A stretch of 36,281 bases of DNA, from the NCBI GenBank assembly GCA_017407225.1, contig JAFQWY010000284.1, positions 1 to 36,281 of the forward strand, given 5' to 3'. Every line of letters starts with the position of its first letter. The stretch's first letter is position 1. The stretch is from Clostridia bacterium (GTDB taxonomy: Bacteria; Bacillota; Clostridia; Oscillospirales; CAG-272). Below the pieces are notes generated by a model. That model was given only the letters and a program-made list of their open reading frames with translations, ran no database searches and had not been told where the DNA came from. Both the position numbers and the translations under genes were made by a program. This document shows, piece after piece, positions 15,655 to 23,225 of this stretch.

Positions 15655-16818
15655 TTATCCGTGAATCACCCGGTCGGCAACGATTGTTTTGATGACACTG
15701 ATCTCACGGTCAAACACTGTGAAATCCGCCCGGAGTCCCGGCTGTACGGCACCTCGGTCGGTCAGTCCCATGATCCGCGCAGGTGTGGTGGTCAGCATAT
15801 ACACCGCATCGTGAAGGGGGACTTGTGCCAGATTCACCATGGTGCGGATCCGCAGATCGCAGGTGGCGACAGATCCGGCAAAGGCTGAGCGGTCGGTGAG
15901 CTTGGCAACGCCGTCTTCCACAATGACGGGGAGTCCGTTGTCCAGCGCTCCCAGTACACTCTCGCCGGGACCCATTCCGGCCGCACGCATGGAGTCGGTG
16001 ACAAGGGCAATTTTCTCCCGTCCCTTGAATTTCACCACGTATTTCAGCAGTTCTGCGGGCAGATGGGATCCGTCTGCGATGATTTCCACGGTCATGCCGT
16101 CCAGATAGTACGCCGCTTCCAGCACGCCTGCCACCCGGTACGCGTTGACCCGGTGGACGGTGCTCATGCAGGAGTAGAGGTGGGTGATGTGGGTGAATCC
16201 CTTACGGAATGCCTCCTCGGTTTCGGAGAAAGTGGCGTCCGTGTGCCCGATGCAGGGGAGAATTCCCCGCGCCGTCAGGTTTTTCGCGAATTCTCCGGCA
16301 CCGTCCAGCTCGGGTGCGGCGGTCCAGCGTAGAATCTTGTCGGATGCGGCGAGGATTTCGTCGGTTTCGGCGGTATCGAAGGGATGGATGAACCGGTCTT
16401 CCTGCGCGCCTTTCTGGGAAGACGCCAGATAGGGTCCTTCCAGATGCAGACCGGGCAGATCGGGGATATCGTCAAATTTTTTCGCTTCTTCGAATGCCGC
16501 CGCTGCCTGCACGATCCGGTCACGGTCAACGGAGGTTGTGGTAGGCAGAATTGTGGTCGCTCCGTGGATTCCGTGCATCCGCGCCGCTGTGTGATAGGCT
16601 TCGGGGGTTCCGTCAAGGAAATCCGCGCCGCCCGCACCGTGGGTGTGAATGTCGATCCATCCGGCCGAGAGATAGTTTCCGCCGCAGTCGATCACGCGGT
16701 CCGCAGGCAGGTTCTCTTCCGTCACTGCCGAGATGACACCGTCTTCGGTATAGAGATTCTTCTCCGTTTCGCATCCGTCAGGGGTGACAAGGATCAGGTT
16801 TGTGTATTTTGTCTTCAT
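15655..16818 (-). CDS. nagA: N-acetylglucosamine-6-phosphate deacetylase
   Basis: This 387-residue amidohydrolase removes acetate from GlcNAc-6-phosphate in the cytoplasm, giving GlcN-6-phosphate for NagB. Metal and substrate residues are seen in order: H58-T-H60 (IDIHTHGAGG), E127 (LEGPY), H192 (GHTDATF), H213 (THLYSCM) and catalytic D275 (VTDSM). The C-terminal ADFTVFD closes the metallo-hydrolase fold. It begins 5 nt after the upstream Gfo/Idh gene, so it is in the same transcript. Together with the nagB-like gene it points to N-acetylhexosamine as the sugar used by this operon. Confidence 0.95.
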   Translation of the reverse strand: MKTKYTNLILVTPDGCETEKNLYTEDGVISAVTEENLPADRVIDCGGNYLSAGWIDIHTHGAGGADFLDGTPEAYHTAARMHGIHGATTILPTTTSVDRDRIVQAAAAFEEAKKFDDIPDLPGLHLEGPYLASSQKGAQEDRFIHPFDTAETDEILAASDKILRWTAAPELDGAGEFAKNLTARGILPCIGHTDATFSETEEAFRKGFTHITHLYSCMSTVHRVNAYRVAGVLEAAYYLDGMTVEIIADGSHLPAELLKYVVKFKGREKIALVTDSMRAAGMGPGESVLGALDNGLPVIVEDGVAKLTDRSAFAGSVATCDLRIRTMVNLAQVPLHDAVYMLTTTPARIMGLTDRGAVQPGLRADFTVFDREISVIKTIVADRVIHG

Positions 16819-16823
16819 ATTGT

Positions 16824-17687
16824 TTATAAAGCAGGGGTTGTTTCCGCGCCGCCGCTTTCCATGGAGCGGATCAGTGCATCGATGACGTAAACCGGGTACA
16901 CCACTTCCTCGGGGGTCTGGCGGACGTGATTGTTCCGCAGCATATCCGCCATTTCAAGAAGCTCCGCCATGTAGTAGTCACCGGCGAGGTTCACTTCCTG
17001 ACACTTGACGCCGTAGCCGCCCAGATATGCGGTAATGGAGTAGCCCGCGCCGAAGTATGCGGTCACATCATAGTCGGGATAGTGGAGGATTGCGTGAACG
17101 CCGTCCTTCTTTTCCCTGGCTTCCACGGATGTGATGTGCTGACCGAACACTTCCGTGATCATCTGCACCAGATGCTGGGAATAGAACCAGAAGTTGCCGT
17201 AGTCGTTGACCAGATTGACGGGGGCCGTTACATGACCTCCGCTGACCTTCGCAGCGTTGTCCCGGACGAACTTCGCCATGTTCACGGTACCTTCCGCGCC
17301 TGCCAGAGAGGATCCGCCGCAGAGAAGCAGATTTTTCTCCTTCACGATGCGGACGACTTCTCCGGCATCTTCCACGGAAGCGGTGATGGGCTTGTCCAGC
17401 CAGATTTTGCATCCCGCGTCCATGTAGGGTTTGGCATATTTCAGATGCACGCCGCCGTGACGGGAGGTGACCATGATACCGTCCACCTTGCCGAGAAATG
17501 CGTTCGGATCGTCGGTGAAGCAGGTGACGGCTGTCTTTTCCGCGATGGCTGCGTTGGATTTTTCATCCCCGCACACGCCGATCAGCTCGATATCCGGGAA
17601 TTTCCGCTCACCGGATTTGGGAGCCAGCACGGAGGCAAATCCCATGGCGTGGCTGTTTTCGCTGCCGATGATAGCAATTTTATACAT
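16824..17687 (-). CDS. Gfo/Idh/MocA-family oxidoreductase (short form)
   Basis: This 287-residue protein has an N-terminal Rossmann fold (KIAIIGSENSHAMGF, nucleotide-binding loop less glycine-rich than usual) and the LDKP motif, which stands for the EKP that places the catalytic lysine by the nicotinamide. The C-terminal alpha/beta domain is shorter than in typical 330-380-residue members. The family oxidises or reduces sugars and cyclitols with NAD(P); some members act as glycosidases with bound NAD. The substrate is unknown. GAGGAGG lies just before the start, and it is 10 nt after the other Gfo/Idh gene. The unusual GSENSH loop may mean altered cofactor binding. Confidence 0.82.
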   Translation of the reverse strand: MYKIAIIGSENSHAMGFASVLAPKSGERKFPDIELIGVCGDEKSNAAIAEKTAVTCFTDDPNAFLGKVDGIMVTSRHGGVHLKYAKPYMDAGCKIWLDKPITASVEDAGEVVRIVKEKNLLLCGGSSLAGAEGTVNMAKFVRDNAAKVSGGHVTAPVNLVNDYGNFWFYSQHLVQMITEVFGQHITSVEAREKKDGVHAILHYPDYDVTAYFGAGYSITAYLGGYGVKCQEVNLAGDYYMAELLEMADMLRNNHVRQTPEEVVYPVYVIDALIRSMESGGAETTPAL

Positions 17688-17697
17688 AGCAGCCTCC

Positions 17698-18765
17698 TCA
17701 GCACCAGGTGGGCATGGGATTCTGTGCGTGGATCAGCTCGATGACACGGATCTGCTGAAGGAGCTTTTCCGGCTTGATGAGAAGATCCGCGCCGTCAGTC
17801 AGGTGATCGTACAGATTTGCGTAGAACTTTGCCGGTGCATAGTCGAAGGGAGAACCGGACATATCCTCCTCGAATTCGTTCCAGTTCAGCTTTTCGGAGC
17901 AGTACGCCGGGGACAGTCCGTCCGCCTTGGTCAGGGGCTCGAAGGTGAATTTCGGCATTTCGCATTCATCGAAATACTTCCACTTGATCTTGGACAGAGT
18001 TGCGGTGAGAGAGCCTCTGGAGCCGTGGATCCGGTATGTGAAATCGTTGTAGGCATCCGCCGGGCTGATTTCCAAATCGATCAGCGGTCTGCCGGGGGCG
18101 GTGAGGATGACCTTTGCATAGTCTTCCGCATCCCCTGCCGAGTTGATCCGCTTGAGAACGGAGAATACGTTCGGCATTTCTTCGGTATCGAGAAGCTGCA
18201 GTGCCTGATCCAGCGGGTGCGGTCCGGTGTTCAGCAGGCATCCGCCGTAGTATCTGCGGGAGGTCTGCCAGTCCCATCTGCGGGAGTATCCGGAGAAGTG
18301 AATGGTGATCTGGGCGATATCCCCCAGCTTGCCGGAGTCGATGATCTCGCGGATTCTGGTGAAATACGGCGCCACACGGGACTGCTGGAACACGGTGAGG
18401 GTCACGTCGTTTTCCTTTGCCGTGCGGATCATGTCCTCGCATTCGATTGCGAACTTGGAGAAGGGCTTCTCGGACACCACGTTCTTTCCGTGACGGAGTG
18501 CGTCCATGGTCACGGGATAGTGGAGATAGGAGAAGGTGGAGTTGACAACCACATCGATATCCTTCCGCTGCAGAAGCTCACGGTAGTCCTCGTACACGTC
18601 GCATCCCGGGTATTCTTCTCTGGCACGGACGCGTCTGGCTTCGATTTTGTCGGAGACAGCGACCACGTTGTACCGTTCACGTCCGGCTTCGGTGAGGAAG
18701 TACTTCCCGTGAATATCCCGGCCGCTTCGTCCCTGACCGATGATGGCAACATTCAGCTTTTTCAT
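17698..18765 (-). CDS. Gfo/Idh/MocA-family oxidoreductase
   Basis: This 355-residue protein is of normal family length. The N-terminal Rossmann fold begins NVAIIGQGRSGRDIHGKY, the EKPFSK motif carries the family's catalytic lysine, and the second domain has RRYYGGCLLNTGPHPLDQALQLL, matching the usual G-G---D-G-H--D substrate site. It most likely oxidises or reduces a sugar or sugar derivative with NAD(P). In this operon it follows a NagB-like gene and precedes the short Gfo/Idh gene. The pair may act in sequence, for example oxidising and later re-reducing a sugar ring as in NAD-dependent glycoside cleavage; that is speculation. The ribosome site AAAGGA lies before the ATG. Confidence 0.88.
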   Translation of the reverse strand: MKKLNVAIIGQGRSGRDIHGKYFLTEAGRERYNVVAVSDKIEARRVRAREEYPGCDVYEDYRELLQRKDIDVVVNSTFSYLHYPVTMDALRHGKNVVSEKPFSKFAIECEDMIRTAKENDVTLTVFQQSRVAPYFTRIREIIDSGKLGDIAQITIHFSGYSRRWDWQTSRRYYGGCLLNTGPHPLDQALQLLDTEEMPNVFSVLKRINSAGDAEDYAKVILTAPGRPLIDLEISPADAYNDFTYRIHGSRGSLTATLSKIKWKYFDECEMPKFTFEPLTKADGLSPAYCSEKLNWNEFEEDMSGSPFDYAPAKFYANLYDHLTDGADLLIKPEKLLQQIRVIELIHAQNPMPTWC

Positions 18766-18812
18766 GTTGTTTTCCTTTCCGTTTGATGGTTATAGATAAA
18801 TATATGATTCCG

Positions 18813-19577
18813 TTACAGAAGATCCGCGCCGCTGTCGCTGTCAACGTACATGACGGCATGATCGTGGAGCCGCATGATGGTTGCGGGACAGTCCTCGCTG
18901 ATCCGTTCGCTGACGGTACGGGTGACCGCTTCCCTCTTGGTTTTCGCAGGCACGGAGCAGAACATGGCCTTCGCCTTTGTAAGTGCCGGAATGGTGAGGG
19001 ACAGGGCGTGGGTGGGAACGTCTTCCAGATCCGGGAAGCATCCGTCGTGCACCTGCTGCATCCGGCAGACCTCGTCCAGCGGCACCTTCTTGATCATGCA
19101 GTCGTCGTTGAACTGTGCGATCCACGGGTCGTTGAAGGCGATATGTCCGTTTTCTCCGATGCCCAGGCACACGATATCCGTGGGGTATTCCTCCAGCAGT
19201 GCGGTATATCTGGCGCATTCCGCCTCGATGTCTTCCTCAAATCCGCGGATGCAGAAGATGTTTTTAAAGGGCAGTTTTCCGAAAATATGATCGTACAGAT
19301 AGGTGACGAAGGTCTGGGGATCACCTTCCGCCAGTCCGATATATTCGTCCATGTGGAAGGCGTTGACTCTCGTCCAATCGATTCCCTCAGCCGCGCACAG
19401 TGCCTCCAGCGTTTCGTTCTGGGACGGCGCCGCCGCAAAAATCATGTTGACTTCTTCCTGTCCGGCAAGCAGCTTCCGCAGACAGTCCGCGATGTCACGT
19501 CCTGCCATGTCGCCCATTTCCCTGCGGGTTTCACAGATCTGTACGGTCAGTTTGTCCTTGGTGATGGTTTTCAGCAT
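18813..19577 (-). CDS. nagB: Glucosamine-6-phosphate deaminase-like protein (variant active site)
   Basis: This 254-residue cytoplasmic enzyme has the NagB/6-phosphogluconolactonase fold. It keeps the catalytic-base segment FHMDEYIGL (D77, E78) but its ring-opening site reads G-I-G-E142-N143-G-H145-I-A-F-N-D150. E. coli NagB has Asp and Glu where N143 and D150 stand. This fits a known divergent NagB-like group, and it might accept another amino sugar phosphate or do another isomerisation. The start at 19577 has GAGGTG 4 nt upstream and lies one base after the GH-like stop; earlier in-frame ATGs lie inside that gene. nagA in the same operon supports a role in amino-sugar breakdown. Confidence 0.82.
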   Translation of the reverse strand: MLKTITKDKLTVQICETRREMGDMAGRDIADCLRKLLAGQEEVNMIFAAAPSQNETLEALCAAEGIDWTRVNAFHMDEYIGLAEGDPQTFVTYLYDHIFGKLPFKNIFCIRGFEEDIEAECARYTALLEEYPTDIVCLGIGENGHIAFNDPWIAQFNDDCMIKKVPLDEVCRMQQVHDGCFPDLEDVPTHALSLTIPALTKAKAMFCSVPAKTKREAVTRTVSERISEDCPATIMRLHDHAVMYVDSDSGADLL

Positions 19578-19578
19578 G

Positions 19579-21336
19579 TCACACCTCATAAGTAAATCCC
19601 GCAAATCCGAACGGGAGAATTTCGCTCAGTTTTATCCTGTTTCCGTCGGCACATCCCGTGCAGTTCACAAACCGGATGTTCTTCGGCTCGTCCGCAAGGG
19701 TGATAACCGGCTCGTCAATGGCGTCCTCGAACACGTTCCAGAGACCCACTGCCTTTTCCATCTCATCCTCCGCCGTCATGATGTATGCATCGGGACAGTC
19801 GGTGATCATGGCGGATACCGGACGGCGGGAAATCCATCCGCCGATTTCATACAGCTCACGCTGGCGGTCGTAGTTCCGGAAGAACCGGGTACCTTCATTG
19901 GGAACGGCATGGAAGGGACAGACAGCAAACCGCTGACCTTCGGCGTTTTCGTGCCGGGCGATCCCGGAGTCCGCCGGATCAGAACCTGTGTCAATTCCCC
20001 GTTTTCTCAGGATATCTGCAGCCGTCAGATCGAGGACTGCACCGTTTTTCAGCTCAGCTTCGGGGATGTACTTTGCGTTTTCGCCGAAGACCACCGTAAT
20101 TCCGCTATCAAAGGACACGGGAACGGAGGCATCGGTGAGATACGCTGTGGTCAGTCCCCGGAACTGCTCGTATGCGGTCAGGTTGCCCGCTGCGGGATCC
20201 TCCTCCGGCAGATCCGCTCCTGCGAACAGACTGCGGAATTCCCACGCACGGAATCCGGTCTGTATCCTGCCGGCAAACAGTTCCGTGATCTGCTCAGCAA
20301 GGGCGCGGTTTTTCACGTGCTTGTCAATGAAGCCGTGCTCCCACCGTGCGGGCTTGCCGTAGTCCATCATATATTTCTGAATGCCGGTAAAGTTCCCGTC
20401 CGCCCGGAGAATCTGGTCGAAAATCTCAAGATAGGCGGCAGGGCAGGCGGTTCTGGGTCTGGGGTAAACATCGCCCTCCGCCAGAACCTCGGCATTGGTC
20501 TTTTCTTTCCATTCCTTTGCGAAATGTGCGATCATCCGCTCGGTGGTGATGACCGTGGTCAGGTCACGGGTGCATTTTGCCCAGTAGGGCGCGCCGATCA
20601 GACGGACATAGGGTCTTGTGTTCCCCGCCAGTGCGGATGTGATTTCCATGAAATCGGAGCCGTCCAGATCCACCACGGAGGGTGCGGTGCAAAGCCCGAT
20701 CCGGCATTCGGGATTGACGGCATCCACCGCTTCCCGGATTTCCCGTGCCAGTCTCAGCATATCGCCGCCCATCAGCTGCTGCCAGATCTCCCGGTACCGG
20801 CTTGCCGATCCGGTGAATACCTTCTTCGCAATCTCCTCCCGGGTCAGGGTTTCTCCTGCCATCTCACAATATCGGCGGATATGGTCTTCGCACATACATC
20901 CGGCAAAGGTTCCGTCGCCGTGGGAGGACATACGCCAGTCGTCATCAAGGAGGATCAGCTTCGCACCGGCTTCTGCGGCATTGGCTGCCCAGATGCACAC
21001 ATCCCGTCGGAAGTTCTCATCGGCACAGCAGAATCCGCCGTCGGCTTTCCTGCCGTTGATGCTGGTGAAGGGGGTGTAAACCGTTTCAATCACCGGTCCC
21101 CAGCCGTGGCCCATGGTCTCGCCGAGCCACACGCCAACGTCAAGTCCCGTGTTCTCGTAGTCCCGGATGCACTCCTTCATCCGGTCCAGCTGAATCTCCG
21201 TGTCGATCCTTCCGTCCCGGAATGCACGGTTCACCGCCAGAAGCACGCGATCAGCTCCCGCACGTTTCAGCTCGCTCAGAGTGTCGTCCCTGTCGAAATC
21301 ATCCCGCAGCATTACGGGGATTGTCACACTGTACAT
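19579..21336 (-). CDS. Uncharacterised large glycosidase-like protein
   Basis: This 585-residue protein has no signal peptide or membrane segment. I do not recognise a named family. It has a barrel-like order of hydrophobic strands, each followed by acidic residues: VGVWLGETMGHGWGP, KLILLDDDWRMSS, a cysteine pair in GCMCEDHIRRYC, RIGLCTAP, VLAEGDVYPRP and FTGIQKYMMDYG. The DDDWR/CMCEDH arrangement recalls GH42-like and other uncharacterised TIM-barrel hydrolases, with E or D as catalytic candidates. The C-terminal 200 residues look like a trimer/Rossmann-type plus beta domain. I start at 21336 with AGGAGG 6 nt upstream; a longer frame exists to 21390. It is the first gene of the nag-type operon, so the substrate probably contains N-acetylhexosamine. 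Confidence 0.7.
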   Translation of the reverse strand: MYSVTIPVMLRDDFDRDDTLSELKRAGADRVLLAVNRAFRDGRIDTEIQLDRMKECIRDYENTGLDVGVWLGETMGHGWGPVIETVYTPFTSINGRKADGGFCCADENFRRDVCIWAANAAEAGAKLILLDDDWRMSSHGDGTFAGCMCEDHIRRYCEMAGETLTREEIAKKVFTGSASRYREIWQQLMGGDMLRLAREIREAVDAVNPECRIGLCTAPSVVDLDGSDFMEITSALAGNTRPYVRLIGAPYWAKCTRDLTTVITTERMIAHFAKEWKEKTNAEVLAEGDVYPRPRTACPAAYLEIFDQILRADGNFTGIQKYMMDYGKPARWEHGFIDKHVKNRALAEQITELFAGRIQTGFRAWEFRSLFAGADLPEEDPAAGNLTAYEQFRGLTTAYLTDASVPVSFDSGITVVFGENAKYIPEAELKNGAVLDLTAADILRKRGIDTGSDPADSGIARHENAEGQRFAVCPFHAVPNEGTRFFRNYDRQRELYEIGGWISRRPVSAMITDCPDAYIMTAEDEMEKAVGLWNVFEDAIDEPVITLADEPKNIRFVNCTGCADGNRIKLSEILPFGFAGFTYEV

Positions 21337-21360
21337 ACCTGCCTCCTGACCTTTTTTCTT

Positions 21361-21389
21361 ATTATAGCATACACGGCTGATTTTTGCCA
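21361..21389 (-). promoter_or_regulatory. Promoter of the amino-sugar operon
   Basis: On the minus strand TGGCAA (21389-21384) and TATAAT (21366-21361) are 17 bp apart. The -10 is extended by TGC directly before it, which makes up for the weak -35. It is the only clear promoter before the eight genes ending at 13515. Confidence 0.65.
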
Positions 21390-21435
21390 TATTTTTTAGA
21401 TATTTTCACGAAAAATTCCCCGAAAATGCGGAAAA

Positions 21436-21468
21436 CTCCGTCCCCATGGCAGTCCCGCGGAGACGGAG
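21436..21468 (-). terminator. Intrinsic terminator after the MATE gene
   Basis: On the minus strand CTCCGTC (21468-21462) pairs with GACGGAG (21442-21436), with a 19-nt loop, followed by four T. The T-run is short, so strength is moderate. Confidence 0.6.
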
Positions 21469-21475
21469 CAGTCGT

Positions 21476-22867
21476 TCATTTGTCTTCCACCAGACGGGTT
21501 TTGTCCAGTCTGACGGTTTTGAAGTAGATGATGGTCAGCGCACTGCACAGGAGCCAGCCTGCGGGATAGCTCATGGCGATGGGCAGAACGGTATTGGAGA
21601 TGAAATTGGATACCACAAACAGGTACACCTGACGGAATGCCACAAACGATACGAGCATGATGATCATGGGAACCTTGCTGTTGCCGGCACCTCTCAGTGC
21701 ACCGGACAGGATCTGGTTGGCACAGCACAGCACGTAGAAGGGAGAAATCCACCGCAGCAGCATGGTGCCGTACTCAATGATCAGCGGCTCATCGTTGAAG
21801 AATTCCACCAGATAGGGTGCAAAAATCATGATGGGAATGAGACAGATCAGCGTACACAGGGTCGCCATCACCATTGATTTGCGGATTCCCTCATATGCAC
21901 GATCCACCTGATTCTTCCCCAGATTCTGACCGACGAAGGTTGTGGATGCCAGCGCGATGGACTGCATGGGCATGAACATCAGCTGGTCAATCTTGGCGTA
22001 TGCCGTCCAGCCGCCCATGAATTCCTTGCCGAAGAAATTGATGTAGGACTGTACAAATACATTGGAAAATGCGGTGATGGTCATCTGGATGGCTGCGGGA
22101 ATGCCCACCTTGATGATTTTCGCCATCATATCCCAGTGCACCTTCAGATGGGACGGATAAAACCGGATGCAGGTGTCCGTCCGCAGAAGCGTGAGGATGC
22201 AGAGGACAGCGGAAACACCCTGGGAGAGAACGGTCGCATAAGCCACGCCTGCCACGCCCATGTGGAACACGATGACGAATACCAAGTCAAGTACCGTGTT
22301 CAGAACGGCGGATACGACCAGGAAGTAAAACGGTCTCTGGGAGTCACCCACTGCACGGAGGATACCGGATCCGATATTGTAGAACATCAGTCCGACAATA
22401 CCGGAGAAATAGATGGTCAGGTATCTCCGGGCTTCCGGCAGAACATCGTCGGGCGTGTTCATCAGATCAAGCATGACGGGCGTCATAATGATTCCCACCG
22501 CTGTGAAAACCACTGCCAGCACGATCGTCATGACGATGCAGGTGTGGACGGTGTCGTGCACCCTGTCATATTTCCGTGCGCCGTAATACTGGGAAATGAC
22601 CACGCCGGCACCGCTGGACAGACCCATGAAAAATCCGATGAGCATATTGATGATTGGTCCCACGGATCCCACGGCGGAAAAGGCTTCTCCGCTGACATAA
22701 TTGCCCACCACCCAGGTATCCACTGTGTTGTACAGCTGCTGGAACAGATTTCCGATCAGCAGCGGCAGGGCAAACAGGATGATATGCTGAACAATATTGC
22801 CCTCGGTCATATCCACATCCCTGCGACGGCCGCCGAACAGAAGCCGCATCGTTTCACCGAATTTCAT
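21476..22867 (-). CDS. MATE-family efflux transporter
   Basis: This 463-residue inner-membrane protein has twelve hydrophobic segments in two similar halves. The first helix region LPLLIGNLFQQLYNTVDTWVVGNYV and the matching second-half segment (IPAAIQMTITAFSNVFVQSYINFFG) are MATE hallmarks. GLSSGAGVVISQYYGA and the later FVGQNLG carry the conserved loops. Members export drugs or metabolites in exchange for Na+ or H+; the substrate is unknown. GAGG lies 8-10 nt before the ATG. It is transcribed alone from its own promoter, divergent from the methionine importer. Confidence 0.93.
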   Translation of the reverse strand: MKFGETMRLLFGGRRRDVDMTEGNIVQHIILFALPLLIGNLFQQLYNTVDTWVVGNYVSGEAFSAVGSVGPIINMLIGFFMGLSSGAGVVISQYYGARKYDRVHDTVHTCIVMTIVLAVVFTAVGIIMTPVMLDLMNTPDDVLPEARRYLTIYFSGIVGLMFYNIGSGILRAVGDSQRPFYFLVVSAVLNTVLDLVFVIVFHMGVAGVAYATVLSQGVSAVLCILTLLRTDTCIRFYPSHLKVHWDMMAKIIKVGIPAAIQMTITAFSNVFVQSYINFFGKEFMGGWTAYAKIDQLMFMPMQSIALASTTFVGQNLGKNQVDRAYEGIRKSMVMATLCTLICLIPIMIFAPYLVEFFNDEPLIIEYGTMLLRWISPFYVLCCANQILSGALRGAGNSKVPMIIMLVSFVAFRQVYLFVVSNFISNTVLPIAMSYPAGWLLCSALTIIYFKTVRLDKTRLVEDK

Positions 22868-22911
22868 AGGATCGTCCTCTTGAATTATTGAAATTTTCGT
22901 TGCTGTTTATA

Positions 22912-22940
22912 ATAATACACCTTTTATAGGTTTTCGTCAA
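22912..22940 (-). promoter_or_regulatory. Promoter of the MATE gene
   Basis: On the minus strand TTGACG (22940-22935) and TATTAT (22917-22912) are 17 bp apart, about 45 bp before the start codon. Confidence 0.7.
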
Positions 22941-22958
22941 GTATTTCGGCGTATTTCT

Positions 22959-22990
22959 TGTGAAAATTTGACAAAGCTTTATTTTTCACA
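22959..22990. promoter_or_regulatory. Inverted repeat upstream of the met promoter, possible operator
   Basis: TGTGAAAA (22959-22966) and TTTTCACA (22983-22990) are perfect inverted copies 16 bp apart, ending 6 bp before the -35 box of the metNIQ promoter. A second TTGACA lies between them. The place suits an activator or repressor dimer; no protein can be named. Confidence 0.45.
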
Positions 22991-22996
22991 AACCAC

Positions 22997-23025
22997 TTGA
23001 CAAGTTCGGAGTGTGGTGCTATAAT
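22997..23025 (+). promoter_or_regulatory. Consensus promoter of the metNIQ operon
   Basis: TTGACA (22997-23002) and TATAAT (23020-23025) are both perfect and 17 bp apart. Transcription should start near 23032, leaving a leader of about 210 nt before metN. So strong a promoter suggests control happens afterwards, in the leader. Confidence 0.9.
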
Positions 23026-23071
23026 ACCTTTATACAATAATTTCTGACTATTTCAAACAAGTGAGGCCGTT

Positions 23072-23152
23072 ATGACTTACAGAACAAGAGAAGCCCTCGC
23101 ATGCGAGGTATATCGAATGTTCGCCGCCCGGATTTTCCGTCGGGCGTTTTAA
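23072..23152 (+). CDS. Possible 26-residue leader peptide before metN
   Basis: An ATG with GAGG 5 nt upstream opens a 26-codon frame (MTYRTREALACEVYRMF, then AARIFRRAF) ending in TAA. Six of the 26 residues are arginine, with AGA, CGA and CGG among the codons; only two are methionine. It covers the P1-P3 junction of the leader exactly, so a translating ribosome would disrupt that structure. It may be a true leader peptide or a chance frame in a structured RNA. It is unlikely to have a stand-alone function. Confidence 0.35.
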   Translation: MTYRTREALACEVYRMFAARIFRRAF

Positions 23153-23183
23153 GTCACGCTGTTGTCACTTTTGTGCAGAGGAA

Positions 23184-23225
23184 AGTCCGGATCATTCATG
23201 AAGATGAGGGTTCCGGGCTATTTTT
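23184..23225 (+). terminator. Intrinsic terminator (attenuator) in the metNIQ leader
   Basis: AGTCCGGA (23184-23191) pairs with TCCGGGCT (23212-23219), with one G-T pair, and TCAT/ATGA pair inside. ATTTTT follows at 23220-23225. It ends 4 nt before the metN ribosome site (GGAGG, 23230-23234), the classic place for a conditional terminator. Confidence 0.75.

Noticed and set aside
19303-21399. Open frame of nearly 700 codons on the plus strand opposite the GH-like and nagB-like genes
   Set aside because: It covers two minus-strand genes with good ribosome sites and coupled translation. Its product is low in structure and unlike any family, so it is a codon-bias shadow.
23095-23108. CCTCGCATGCGAGG as a restriction or protein-binding palindrome
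   Set aside because: It fits better as hairpin P2 of the leader RNA, enclosed by P1, since it lies within the transcribed region.
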